Part shown: positions 26,695-34,351 of the stretch, one piece after another | How the letters are laid out: every line of letters begins with the position of its first letter | How positions within the stretch are numbered: the first letter of the stretch is position 1 | Assembly: GCA_040879025.1 (NCBI GenBank) | Contig: JBBDLF010000013.1 | Span: 62,001 to 126,000, forward strand | Direction of reading: 5' to 3' | From: JBBDLF01 sp040879025 | GTDB taxonomy: Bacteria > Pseudomonadota > Gammaproteobacteria > Pseudomonadales > Pseudohongiellaceae | Length of the DNA stretch: 64,000 bases | The notes under the pieces: model-generated | Databases searched by the model: none | Told to the model about the DNA's origin: nothing | Seen by the model: the letters and a program-made list of their open reading frames with translations, nothing else | Position numbers and translations under genes: made by a program

Positions 26695-26736
26695 GGGGCA
26701 GGGCTTTCACCGGCTGCCCCTCCGCCAGGGCAGCCG
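26695..26736. repeat. Two overlapping hairpins (competing stems)
   Basis: CGGCTGCCC (26711-26719) pairs perfectly with GGGCAGCCG (26728-26736). The 5' arm can alternatively pair with GGGGCAG at 26695-26701 (to CTGCCCC, 26714-26720). It lies after the stop of the minus-strand 84-codon gene and upstream of Anbu. There is no T-run on either strand, so a simple intrinsic terminator is doubtful. Confidence 0.6.
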
Positions 26737-26767
26737 GGAGTCCGCAATGACCGTCACCCGCTCAGAT

Positions 26768-27022
26768 CTAAAAATCGTCGTCGTAGAATGCCGGATCCTG
26801 GTAATCTTCGGAAAACTCCTGCTGATCCAGATCGTCGAATTCGTAATCGCCGGCAATGCGCTTCCAGTCCAGACGTTCTTCAGTTCGGCGACGCAGTTCC
26901 GTCAGCCGCTGTTTCTGCAGACGCTTGCCCAGGGGATCCGGTTCAACATCCTGCAGCACGGCTACAGAGTCGAAATACTCTCTTGAGCTGTCGCCAATAT
27001 CATCCCAATGCTGTTCTTTCAT
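26768..27022 (-). CDS. Small acidic protein of unknown function
   Basis: The 84-residue product has a basic middle ('KRLQKQRLTELRRRTEERLDWKR') flanked by acidic ends, the C-terminus being 'DDLDQQEFSEDYQDPAFYDDDF'. It has no signal or membrane segment. I do not recognise the family; the charge pattern suggests an intrinsically flexible helical protein that may bind nucleic acid or a basic partner. The start is supported by AGGAG eight bases upstream. It is a single gene between the acyl-CoA ligase and Anbu, both on the same strand, with inverted repeats on each side. Confidence 0.7.
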   Translation of the reverse strand: MKEQHWDDIGDSSREYFDSVAVLQDVEPDPLGKRLQKQRLTELRRRTEERLDWKRIAGDYEFDDLDQQEFSEDYQDPAFYDDDF

Positions 27023-27043
27023 GTGATTACTCCTCTCTGTAGT

Positions 27044-27069
27044 TTTCCAACTTCAGTTTCCAACTTCAG
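27044..27069 (+). repeat. 13-bp perfect tandem duplication
   Basis: TTTCCAACTTCAG occurs twice head to tail (27044-27056, 27057-27069), just upstream of the ribosome binding site of the minus-strand 84-codon gene. Confidence 0.95.
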
Positions 27070-27129
27070 AAAAGCTCAACCTTCAAATTGGCTGTTGTTA
27101 AACATCCACGTTCCTTTAACCCTTATCGT

Positions 27130-27193
27130 ACCGAAAGAAACAATTCCTTAATGGAAACTTCCTTTCGGTGCGGGACGAGGTAATCCGACCCGC
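27130..27193. repeat. Two adjacent inverted repeats downstream of the acyl-CoA ligase gene
   Basis: ACCGAAAG (27130-27137) and CTTTCGGT (27162-27169) form a perfect 8-bp stem; GCGGG and CCCGC (about 27170-27193) form a second one. On the minus strand they follow the stop of the ligase gene at 27289 by about 100 bp. They may act in termination or mRNA stability, but no T-run follows. Confidence 0.5.
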
Positions 27194-27288
27194 AGTAAAA
27201 CCTAAAGCAATTATCGTTCCAGACCAAAAAAGAAGCGCCTTTTGCCGCGAATTATCTTCATCTGTCGGGGAAAAGCAAGTGGCGGGGA

Positions 27289-29109
27289 TCACATTTTTAC
27301 AATGTTTATTTTGTGGGCGGAGGGAGCCAGCCCCATGGCGGTGATGGCCTGCTCGCGTAGCTGCTTCTTTGCTATCTTGCCGGAGGCGATGCGCGGCAGT
27401 TGATCCTGCTGAAAAAAGATCCGCTGGGGTATCTTGAAATGGGCCAGTTTGCCGGTCAGGAATTCCTGCAGTTCGCTCTCTGTCAGGGAACTCCCGGGTT
27501 TCATCATCACCGTGGCACAGGGTATTTCTCCCAGCCTGTTGTCGGGTACGCCATACACAGACGCTTCAGCAACTTCCGCGTGCTCGGCAATGGCGTATTC
27601 CACCTCGGCGCAGGCGATATTTTCACCCCCGCGAATGACGATATCCTTGGCCCTGTCCACAATGATGAGAAAGCCCAGATCGTCCAGCATGCCGACGTCA
27701 CCGGTATGAAACCAGCCGTCCTTCAAGGCATAGCGTGTGTCATCGGGTTTATTCCAGTAGCGTTTCATCACACTCGCGCCTTTGATACAGATTTCGCCGA
27801 CTTCGCCGTGGGGCCGAACCTCGCCGTTTTTACCGACAATAGATACCTGGGTGACCGGCGGTGAGGGGCGGCCGGTGCTGCGGGGGTTGTACTGGTAAAA
27901 CTTGCCGGAGATGGTGGCGCCTATCGCGTTGGTTTCGGTTAATCCGTAACCCAGGCCCGGCAAGGCTCTGGCTGGAAACCGTTTGACCATCATGGCGACG
28001 TGCTCCGGAGGCCGGCCCGCGCCTCCGGCGCCGACGTTACGCAAGCTGCTGAGGTCGGTTGAATCGAAGCGAGGCGAATGCATGACTTCCCATGTCATGG
28101 TGGGCACGCCATGCAGCACGGTAATGTTTTCCTTTTCTATCAATTCCAGTGCCTTGTTCGCATCCCACTTGTACATCATGACAAATTTTCTGGGTTGGAC
28201 AAAACTGGCCAGAAAATGCGCATGACAGCCGGTCACATGAAACAGCGGCACATTGGCAAGAATCGCCTGCTCCAGACCGGGCTCGTCGACCAGTTCGGGC
28301 CGCAGTATTTCCGCAATCTCCTTAACGAATAACCAGGTGTACAGGGCGCTTGTAATATTGCGGTGTGTGGACAACACGCCCTTGGCGGAACCGGTGGAGC
28401 CGGAGGTATACATGATCAGAGCATCGTCGTCAGGGGCGATGGCAATCGCATCAAGCCGTTCATGGTCCGCGGTGGCGAGCGCGCCTATCAAGTCGGTGAA
28501 AGAGGGAAAGCGGTTATCCGGGCCGGGTTTTATCGCAATAATATCCAGTGATAAACCCCGGTCACACTCGGGAACCAGGCGGTCAATTCTGTCCTGATCG
28601 GCGAACAGCAATCCGGCACCGCTGTCCTCAATGCCGTAACGCATTTCCGGGCCGGTCCACCAGGAATTCATCGGCACTGCGATGGCGCCGGTCATGGTGA
28701 CGGCCATGAACGCCATGCACCATTCGGGGGTATTGCGGGAGCAAATGGCGACCCGGTCCCCTTTCTTGATCTGGTAGCGGTCAAGCAGAACCTGAGCCAG
28801 GCGGCTGGCGCGGTCAAATGTTTCCTGGAAACTGTAGCGTTCTTCAAGATAAACCAGGAAAGTGCGCTCGGCTACCCGCAGCGGAATCCGGAATACGCCG
28901 CGCAGATTGTCGGGTATCCGCGTAAAAACAGTCTGTTCGACGCCATTGATGATTTCGCTGCCAACCTCCAGCGGCGCGCCGGGGGCTTTGTGGGCCGCAA
29001 CGATGTCCTTCAGTTTCGCCAGATCCCGGCGTACATCTTCTTTATCAATCATGGCTGCTTGCGCTATCCCCCGGGCGCTCTTTGTATTCTGTAAACCGCT
29101 TTCAGTCAA
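27289..29109 (-). CDS. Fatty-acyl-CoA synthetase (AMP-dependent ligase)
   Basis: This cytoplasmic enzyme of the ANL superfamily activates a carboxylic acid as acyl-AMP and then acyl-CoA. The 606-residue product shows the AMP-binding P-loop 'YTSGSTGSAKGV', the 'GYGLTETNA' adenylate motif, 'GWFHTGDVG' and, near the C-terminus, 'PRIASGKIAKKQL' with the catalytic Lys. The chosen TTG start at 29109 overlaps the stop of the upstream oxidoreductase (TTGA) and has GGGAAG upstream; Met20 (ATG at 29052) is an alternative. Chain-length preference is not visible. It forms a two-gene operon with the oxidoreductase. Confidence 0.92.
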   Translation of the reverse strand: MTESGLQNTKSARGIAQAAMIDKEDVRRDLAKLKDIVAAHKAPGAPLEVGSEIINGVEQTVFTRIPDNLRGVFRIPLRVAERTFLVYLEERYSFQETFDRASRLAQVLLDRYQIKKGDRVAICSRNTPEWCMAFMAVTMTGAIAVPMNSWWTGPEMRYGIEDSGAGLLFADQDRIDRLVPECDRGLSLDIIAIKPGPDNRFPSFTDLIGALATADHERLDAIAIAPDDDALIMYTSGSTGSAKGVLSTHRNITSALYTWLFVKEIAEILRPELVDEPGLEQAILANVPLFHVTGCHAHFLASFVQPRKFVMMYKWDANKALELIEKENITVLHGVPTMTWEVMHSPRFDSTDLSSLRNVGAGGAGRPPEHVAMMVKRFPARALPGLGYGLTETNAIGATISGKFYQYNPRSTGRPSPPVTQVSIVGKNGEVRPHGEVGEICIKGASVMKRYWNKPDDTRYALKDGWFHTGDVGMLDDLGFLIIVDRAKDIVIRGGENIACAEVEYAIAEHAEVAEASVYGVPDNRLGEIPCATVMMKPGSSLTESELQEFLTGKLAHFKIPQRIFFQQDQLPRIASGKIAKKQLREQAITAMGLAPSAHKINIVKM

Positions 29110-30095
29110 CCGCTGGCTTCCCTGACTCTCAGAATGACCTTGCCCATCGCACGGCGTTTTGTGAAGACCTGGAATGCCTTGACATACTCCTCGAACGCGA
29201 AGGTCCGGGTGATCAAAGGCCGGAGTTTTCCTTCGCGATACATGTCCAGCAGTTCCTGAAAATTCTGTTCATAAACGCCCGGTTCCTCTTTGCGGAACCG
29301 GCCCAGAAAAACGCCCACCATGGAGGCTCCCTTAAGAAGCGCGAGATTGGCCGGATACTGCGGAATCCTGCCGCTGGTAAAGCCTACCACCAGCAATCTG
29401 CCGTTCCAGTTTATGCAACGCGTACTTTGATCAAAAAGATCTCCACCAACCGGGTCATAAATCACATCGGCGCCGTTACCGCCGGTCAGCGCCTTCACCT
29501 TTTCCTTCAGTTCACCATCACCATAATTGACAAGTTCGTCAGGCTTGATCTGTTTGACAAACTCCAGTTTTTCGTCAGACGAGGCGGCTGCGATGACCCG
29601 CGCACCCAACAATTTGCCAAGCTCCACGGCCGCCAGACCCACTCCGCCGGAAGCACCAAGCACCAACAGCGTTTCGCCCGGTTGCAGTCGGGCCCGCTGT
29701 TTCAGGGCGTGATAGGAGGTGGTATAGACCATGGCGAAGCCGGCTGCGGTGGCGAAATCCATAGTGTCGGGAATCTTGCGCAGTGCGGCCGTGTCGGCGA
29801 GCACGCGTTCCGCCAGGCCTCCTATGCCGGGAGTGGCCATGACTCTGTCACCGGTGACAAAACCCCTCACCTCTTCTCCGATTGAGCTGATCACCCCGCC
29901 AACTTCTGAACCGGGAACAAATGGCATGGGTGGCTGAAACTGGTATTTGCCCTGGATTTGCAGCGTGTCGGGGAAGTTGAGGGAGGCTGCATGGACATCA
30001 ACAACGACCTGGTCGGCGCCGGCGATCGGATCAGGCAATTCCTCAATCTGCAGTTGGTCGGCCGGTCCATGGGATTTGCACACGATGGCTTTCAT
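29106..30095 (-). CDS. NADPH:quinone oxidoreductase family protein (zinc-independent MDR)
   Basis: The 329-residue protein is a medium-chain dehydrogenase/reductase of the quinone oxidoreductase group. The N-terminal GroES-like part has 'SLNFPDTLQIQGKYQFQPPMPFVPGSEVGG', and the Rossmann motif is 'LVLGASGGVGLAAVELGKLLGARVIA'. The Cys/His zinc ligands of alcohol dehydrogenases are absent. It reduces quinones or enoyl-type substrates with NADPH. The stop overlaps the start of the acyl-CoA ligase, suggesting a joint role in acid or lipid breakdown. It is divergent from the holD-like gene. Confidence 0.92.
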   Translation of the reverse strand: MKAIVCKSHGPADQLQIEELPDPIAGADQVVVDVHAASLNFPDTLQIQGKYQFQPPMPFVPGSEVGGVISSIGEEVRGFVTGDRVMATPGIGGLAERVLADTAALRKIPDTMDFATAAGFAMVYTTSYHALKQRARLQPGETLLVLGASGGVGLAAVELGKLLGARVIAAASSDEKLEFVKQIKPDELVNYGDGELKEKVKALTGGNGADVIYDPVGGDLFDQSTRCINWNGRLLVVGFTSGRIPQYPANLALLKGASMVGVFLGRFRKEEPGVYEQNFQELLDMYREGKLRPLITRTFAFEEYVKAFQVFTKRRAMGKVILRVREASG

Positions 30096-30243
30096 TTAAA
30101 ACCCCGTCATGAAGTATTGGGCGCCTCGCTCAGTCCCAAATGGCCACTGGCATCGAAGCCACAACGCGAAAAGAGCGGATTCAAACATGATTGCGACAGA
30201 ATCACAACCTGCCATTCCCCAGGGAACCTCTGATTAATTCTGT

Positions 30244-30333
30244 ACCGCCTCTGCGTTGCCGTTTTTCGACAGGCCGACGCATGCCTTCAAAACCGCGCCT
30301 TGATACCGGATTCGGCTGAAAGCCAGAGGCGGT
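30244..30333 (+). ncRNA. Candidate structured 5' leader RNA before the holD-like gene
   Basis: A perfect 10-bp inverted repeat, ACCGCCTCTG (30244-30253) and CAGAGGCGGT (30324-30333), would close a ~90-nt structure. Inside, GCGTTGCC (from 30253) can pair with the GG(C)CGACGC stretch ending near 30280, and CCG/CGG can form a short second stem. It ends 49 bp before the GTG at 30383. It is not an annotated motif I recognise; pairing is by eye only. Confidence 0.35.
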
Positions 30334-30382
30334 TCATGAATAGTCCGGCTAGATTGTTGCAGCGGGGCTGAGAAGGTATATT

Positions 30383-31069
30383 GTGACTATTGATCACCGT
30401 GGCAGAATCTCCATGAACGAAGTGCAACGGCAGGCGTATCTGCAACTCATGCAGATAGACAGCTATTTTCCCCGTTCCCCGTTACCGGGCGCGAAGCCTT
30501 CGGTTTCCGTGTCCGTCGCGGTGGAGCCCGTCGCCGTGTCAGCCCCGGAAACACGCAACGATGAACCCGTGCAATTCACCCTGCGTTACTACCGTGTCAA
30601 TGCTGACCTGGCCGTCATGGATGAGACTCCCCATGCCGGCGGTCAACAGGATGATCGTCGGGAGCGCGCACTGCTGGTCGCGATTCTCCGCGCCCTGGGT
30701 GTGAACTTCTCTGAACTGGAGCTTGCCGGCGAATTTGCCTGGCCTGTAACCGGTCATCGCGATCTTGTGGAGAAAGGCGCGGGCGCGGCGTGGCGGGGCC
30801 TGGACGGCTATCTGCACGGAAGGCAGGCTTCCCATGGATTTAATTCACTTGTTGTGTTTGCAGGAGGCTGCGCCAAATTGATCAACAGCCATCTGGAAGT
30901 CAAATCCGGTCATCGTTACTGGCCGGGGCTTGAGATGGACATAACCGTTACGCAGAGCCTGAACGCCATATTGACGGTTCCAACGCTCAAACGCGGCGTT
31001 TGGCAGGATCTGCAGCCGCTTTATCACTCCCTTCGGCAAGCGCGGCAGGATCAGGAGAATTCAGCATGA
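30383..31069 (+). CDS. Putative HolD-like DNA polymerase III psi subunit
   Basis: I call this 228-residue protein HolD-like from context and pattern, not from strong motif identity. It lies immediately upstream of rimI, as holD does in enteric bacteria. The N-terminus 'NEVQRQAYLQLMQIDSYFPR' resembles the short psi segment that binds chi and clamp loader, and the C-terminal 'LKRGVWQDLQPLYHSL' resembles the last psi helix. The middle, 'RALLVAILRALGVNFSELEL', fits the 'LLxxILxALGL' element of these proteins. The start is GTG at 30383 with GAGAAGG upstream; ATG at 30413 is an alternative. If wrong, it is a conserved protein of unknown role. Confidence 0.55.
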   Translation: MTIDHRGRISMNEVQRQAYLQLMQIDSYFPRSPLPGAKPSVSVSVAVEPVAVSAPETRNDEPVQFTLRYYRVNADLAVMDETPHAGGQQDDRRERALLVAILRALGVNFSELELAGEFAWPVTGHRDLVEKGAGAAWRGLDGYLHGRQASHGFNSLVVFAGGCAKLINSHLEVKSGHRYWPGLEMDITVTQSLNAILTVPTLKRGVWQDLQPLYHSLRQARQDQENSA

Positions 31070-31110
31070 CCGGCCGCACTAGCCGACGAGGTTGAGGCGT
31101 CCGCTGTCGT

Positions 31111-31593
31111 ATGCATTTTATTCATCCTGATAATGAGGCTGCGCCGGGTATTGCGATACGGGCCATGCAATTCAGTGATATTGATTCCGTGGTACAGAAC
31201 GAGGTTCTGACCTACGAACACCCGTGGAGCAAAAGGATTTTCAGCGATTGTCTCAATGCAGGATATGAATGTGGTGTACTGGTCAGTGAGGACCGGATCA
31301 TAGGACATTGCGTGATGGCGGTCGCCGCGGGGGAATGTCATCTGCTGACACTTTGCGTGCATCCTGAGCTTCAGAGTCAGGGCTATGGCAGACGGCTGAT
31401 GAAGCATTATCTGGAACGTGCTTACCAGAATGGTTCCCGGGTTTGTTTTCTTGAGGTTCGACCTTCCAATGCGGCAGCCAAGGCGCTCTATTTTTCACTG
31501 GGCTTCGAGCAGGCAGGCGAACGGAAAAATTACTATCCGGCTGATACCGGGCGTGAAGATGCATTGATTCTTCGACGCCAACTCCCGCTCTGA
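31111..31593 (+). CDS. rimI: Ribosomal protein S18-alanine N-acetyltransferase RimI
   Basis: RimI is a GNAT enzyme that acetylates the N-terminal alanine of ribosomal protein S18. The 160-residue product has the acetyl-CoA loop 'HPELQSQGYGRRLM', the family's 'FLEVRPSNAAAKALYFSLGF' and an N-terminal extension of about 15 residues. It follows the holD-like gene by 41 bp in the same direction. The stop abuts the stop of the minus-strand gene at 31594. Confidence 0.93.
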   Translation: MHFIHPDNEAAPGIAIRAMQFSDIDSVVQNEVLTYEHPWSKRIFSDCLNAGYECGVLVSEDRIIGHCVMAVAAGECHLLTLCVHPELQSQGYGRRLMKHYLERAYQNGSRVCFLEVRPSNAAAKALYFSLGFEQAGERKNYYPADTGREDALILRRQLPL

Positions 31594-31842
31594 TTATTCC
31601 TTCCCATTCAAGTTGAAAATTTTCCGTACCGCCTTCGACGCCAGTTTAATCGTCGCGATCAGCAGTAGTGATGCGAGAATGATCGCGATCACAAACACGA
31701 CGCTGGCCATTAGCCAGTACAGCAATTGTTCCGCGGGGATTTCCTGCCAAAAGGCGACACCCCAGAGACATCCAGCGCCGATCAGCAGTCCCGCGATGAC
31801 GGCCTTGGTCTTTGGGCGAATGTTAAGGAAGGAGAAAATCAA
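31594..31842 (-). CDS. Small membrane protein with two predicted helices
   Basis: The 82-residue product has two hydrophobic segments (about residues 14-32 and 40-66) and a basic C-terminus ('KLASKAVRKIFNLNGKE'), typical of a small inner-membrane protein. Function unknown. The start is TTG, overlapping the stop of the zinc-finger gene as TTGA, which implies translational coupling to it. I know no named family. Confidence 0.65.
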   Translation of the reverse strand: MIFSFLNIRPKTKAVIAGLLIGAGCLWGVAFWQEIPAEQLLYWLMASVVFVIAIILASLLLIATIKLASKAVRKIFNLNGKE

Positions 31843-32291
31843 AAAACCGGTCTGCCATTTTCATCTGCGAAGGTTCTGGTGCATTCAGGGTAGCTTGTAC
31901 AACCCCAGAACGTGGTTTTGCCCTGCCGCTTTGCCAACAGGCTGCCGCAGCCGCGACACCGGTAGGCAGCCTCAGGCCGGCCCTGGTCGTCTTTCAGTCG
32001 GACAGAGCATCCCTTACTATAACCGCTGCAATACCAATAATCTTCGGCATCGCCTTGAGTTCTGACCATTCGCCGTGTACAAATTGGACAGCGATAGTGT
32101 TCGTCAGCCTCTTCAGAGGGTTTGTTATCTTTGTCATTGAACGTTACCTTGCACCCGGGATACCCGGTGCAACCCCAGAACGGACCCATTTTGCCGATTA
32201 TCCTGCGAAGCGGTTTTGTACACTCGGGACAGAAGTGAACGCGGCTTGTATAAGCCTCCTGCGGTCCGTTCTTGTCGCCGGTGTGTGCCAT
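31839..32291 (-). CDS. Topoisomerase-type C4 zinc-finger protein
   Basis: This 150-residue cytoplasmic protein is made of three repeats of the four-cysteine zinc finger found at the C-terminus of bacterial topoisomerase I: 'CPECTKPL...WGCTGYPGC', 'CPICTRRM...WYCSGYSKGC' and 'CRGCGSLL...WGCTSYPEC'. It lacks any topoisomerase catalytic domain. Such fingers bind single-stranded DNA, so a role in DNA binding or repair is likely. It is transcribed with hisC upstream (one base between hisC stop and its start) and is coupled to the small membrane protein downstream. Confidence 0.9.
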   Translation of the reverse strand: MAHTGDKNGPQEAYTSRVHFCPECTKPLRRIIGKMGPFWGCTGYPGCKVTFNDKDNKPSEEADEHYRCPICTRRMVRTQGDAEDYWYCSGYSKGCSVRLKDDQGRPEAAYRCRGCGSLLAKRQGKTTFWGCTSYPECTRTFADENGRPVF

Positions 32292-32292
32292 A

Positions 32293-33366
32293 TCAGGAAA
32301 GGCTGATTTCCAGCGCCCTCAGCAAGGCTTGGTTTTCTTCAGCGGAGCCGACGCTGATGCGAAGTTTATCGCGCAGGCGCTCCTGATCAAAATATCGCAC
32401 CAGAATGCGGTGCTGTTTCAACATCTCGTAAAGCGCGGCAGCATCGCGATCGGGCGGGACAGTTGCGAGCAGAAAATTGCTCTGACTTGGCGGGCAGGCG
32501 AATCCCATCTGTTCCAGTTTGTCCTTGAGACGCCGGCGTTCTTTTCGCACCTGCTTCCAGATTTGCCTGCCGTAATCGACTGACGCTATTGCCGCGGCGG
32601 CCAGCTGCTGGGATATGTAATCGGTATTATAACTGTCACGGGTTTTGGTCAGCATTGGCTCTATCACCGCCGGGGAACCGATGCCGTAACCGAAACGCAG
32701 GCCGGCCAGGGAGAACCCTTTGCTGAGTGTGCGCAGTAACAAAAGGTTGTCGAGATCCCTGATACGTGGGACGAGGTTGTGGTTTTGCTGTGGATCAACA
32801 AAATCCACGTAGGCCTCATCCACCAGAAGGACACCGTTGAAATGTTCCGCGACTTCCACCACCGCATCGGCGCTGAGCAATACCCCGCTGGGAGCGTGTG
32901 GATTGACAATCATTGCCAGTCTCGCGCCAGCCGCGTTGAGACGCTCGGCAAAATTCAATGGCAGGCTCCAGTCCTGCTCCAGGTCCACGATGGCCACGGT
33001 ACAACCCTGTATCGCGGCGAGGACGGGATAAAGAGAATAGCCGGGGCGGGCGATGCCGATGGTATCGCCGGATCCGGCGAATGTGGTGATCGCCAGTCGC
33101 AGTAATTCATCACCTCCGTTAGTGGGCAGAAAGTTCTCGACGCCCAGGCCGTGATAGGCCGCTGCGGCCTGGCGAAAGGCATCGGCGGAGGGAGAGGGGT
33201 ACCGCCGTAGATCTTCCACACGAATCGCGCCCAGTGCAGCGGCAACCTTCGGGCTGGCCGGGTAAGGGTTTTCGTTGGTGTTCAGCTTGATTACGCCGCT
33301 TTCGCCAGGTTGCTCACCAGGCAAATAGCCTTTCATCTGCTGTATTTCAGGGCGTTCATAGGGCAT
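32293..33366 (-). CDS. hisC: Histidinol-phosphate aminotransferase HisC
   Basis: HisC is a PLP enzyme that transaminates imidazole-acetol phosphate to histidinol phosphate; paralogues can also act on aromatic amino acids. The 357-residue product has 'LNTNENPYPASPKV', the substrate loop 'LPTNGGDELLRL', the 'VNPHAPSGVLL' segment, 'LLVDEAYVDF' (Asp/Tyr) and the PLP Lys in 'TLSKGFSLAGLRFGYG'. No other his genes are near, as is common for this gene in Gammaproteobacteria, so an aromatic-acid role is an open alternative. Confidence 0.92.
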   Translation of the reverse strand: MPYERPEIQQMKGYLPGEQPGESGVIKLNTNENPYPASPKVAAALGAIRVEDLRRYPSPSADAFRQAAAAYHGLGVENFLPTNGGDELLRLAITTFAGSGDTIGIARPGYSLYPVLAAIQGCTVAIVDLEQDWSLPLNFAERLNAAGARLAMIVNPHAPSGVLLSADAVVEVAEHFNGVLLVDEAYVDFVDPQQNHNLVPRIRDLDNLLLLRTLSKGFSLAGLRFGYGIGSPAVIEPMLTKTRDSYNTDYISQQLAAAAIASVDYGRQIWKQVRKERRRLKDKLEQMGFACPPSQSNFLLATVPPDRDAAALYEMLKQHRILVRYFDQERLRDKLRISVGSAEENQALLRALEISLS

Positions 33367-33394
33367 CGAGTGGTTTTTCCGTCAAGTGGCTGTG

Positions 33395-34213
33395 TCAAAG
33401 CGGTAAGTAGGTGTCAAGCCGGTTGAACCAGCCCTGGAGCCAGCGTTGTTCATTCCTGTCCGCGGGGGCATTGGCCACCCGGCGGGTCAGTATGGATGCC
33501 GCCGCATCAACAAATTGCGGGAGGTTACCGGGTTCGTCATTCTCAAGCATTGTCTGCAATACTTGCAGCAGTCCCCAACCCTCACCCTGGTATCGCTCCT
33601 CCCGGGAGATTCCTTCGCCCTTGAAATTCACGTAGTCCACCAGCGCGTAGATGCCATACGGCGAGTGTGAATTGGCGAGTGTGTAGAAGAGTTCTTCGAC
33701 CGACTGACCTTGATCAGGCGGAGCCGCGGCGAGGATCCGGGGGAGCGCCCGCTCCAGACGGCGCATGATAAACGCCGTCTGCACAAGTCTGGTATCGAAA
33801 AGAAATTTACGCAAGGCGGTCAACTCCGCCCCATCCAGATCACGCTGAAAGGATTCCCGGTCGGCCCAGGGAGAATCCGGTGAGGGCAGCCGTTCCAGCC
33901 AGGCCGGCAGGTCGTGGCCCTCGTCGCGGTAGAAATCCAGCAACTGTGGGAAGGTTTCCGTAAATACTTCTGTCTGCCCGGCCTGAAACCAAATAAAATG
34001 GCCCAGCCCCAGAGACGGGAAATCCTCGCCTCGGTTCCAACTGGTCAGACAGGACGGCTCGGCATTACATTCATTGCGAAAAATTTGCTCTGAAAGCCAT
34101 GACAGTTCGTCGTCCGATAATACCGGAAGCGTAGCAGAGGCGCGGGTGGCGGTGAACAACACCAGCACAGGCCAGAAGAAATATGGGTTGAATAAGCGGG
34201 ATATTGCTGGCAT
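33395..34213 (-). CDS. Exported protein of unknown function, lysozyme-like pattern
   Basis: From the Met at 34213 the 272-residue product starts with a good signal peptide (hydrophobic 'PYFFWPVLVLFTATRASA'); the reading frame extends upstream to GTG at 34279 with another ATG at 34264. The mature part has 'RNECNAEPSCLTSWNRGEDFPSLGLGHFIWF', where the Trp-Asn-x-Gly-Glu and 'SLGLGHF' pattern resembles the active-site strand region of lysozyme-like folds with a catalytic Glu. The rest is helical. I do not know a proven function; peptidoglycan hydrolysis is inference. It is divergent from the GspE-like gene. Confidence 0.75.
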   Translation of the reverse strand: MPAISRLFNPYFFWPVLVLFTATRASATLPVLSDDELSWLSEQIFRNECNAEPSCLTSWNRGEDFPSLGLGHFIWFQAGQTEVFTETFPQLLDFYRDEGHDLPAWLERLPSPDSPWADRESFQRDLDGAELTALRKFLFDTRLVQTAFIMRRLERALPRILAAAPPDQGQSVEELFYTLANSHSPYGIYALVDYVNFKGEGISREERYQGEGWGLLQVLQTMLENDEPGNLPQFVDAAASILTRRVANAPADRNEQRWLQGWFNRLDTYLPL

Positions 34214-34351
34214 TTTGGCTATTTCAGGTAAATTTGACGAAATTTTACCATATCCTGATAACATGCACTCCACGGTCACCCTGACTACCGTGGTGGCCCA
34301 CGTCAGGACCGCGTTTTTAACCGGCCAAGGTCAAAAGAGAGCAGCACACTG

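Noticed and set aside
29082..29885. 267-codon plus-strand ORF opposite the quinone oxidoreductase
   Set aside because: It is a frame shadow of a conserved MDR gene with no own motif.
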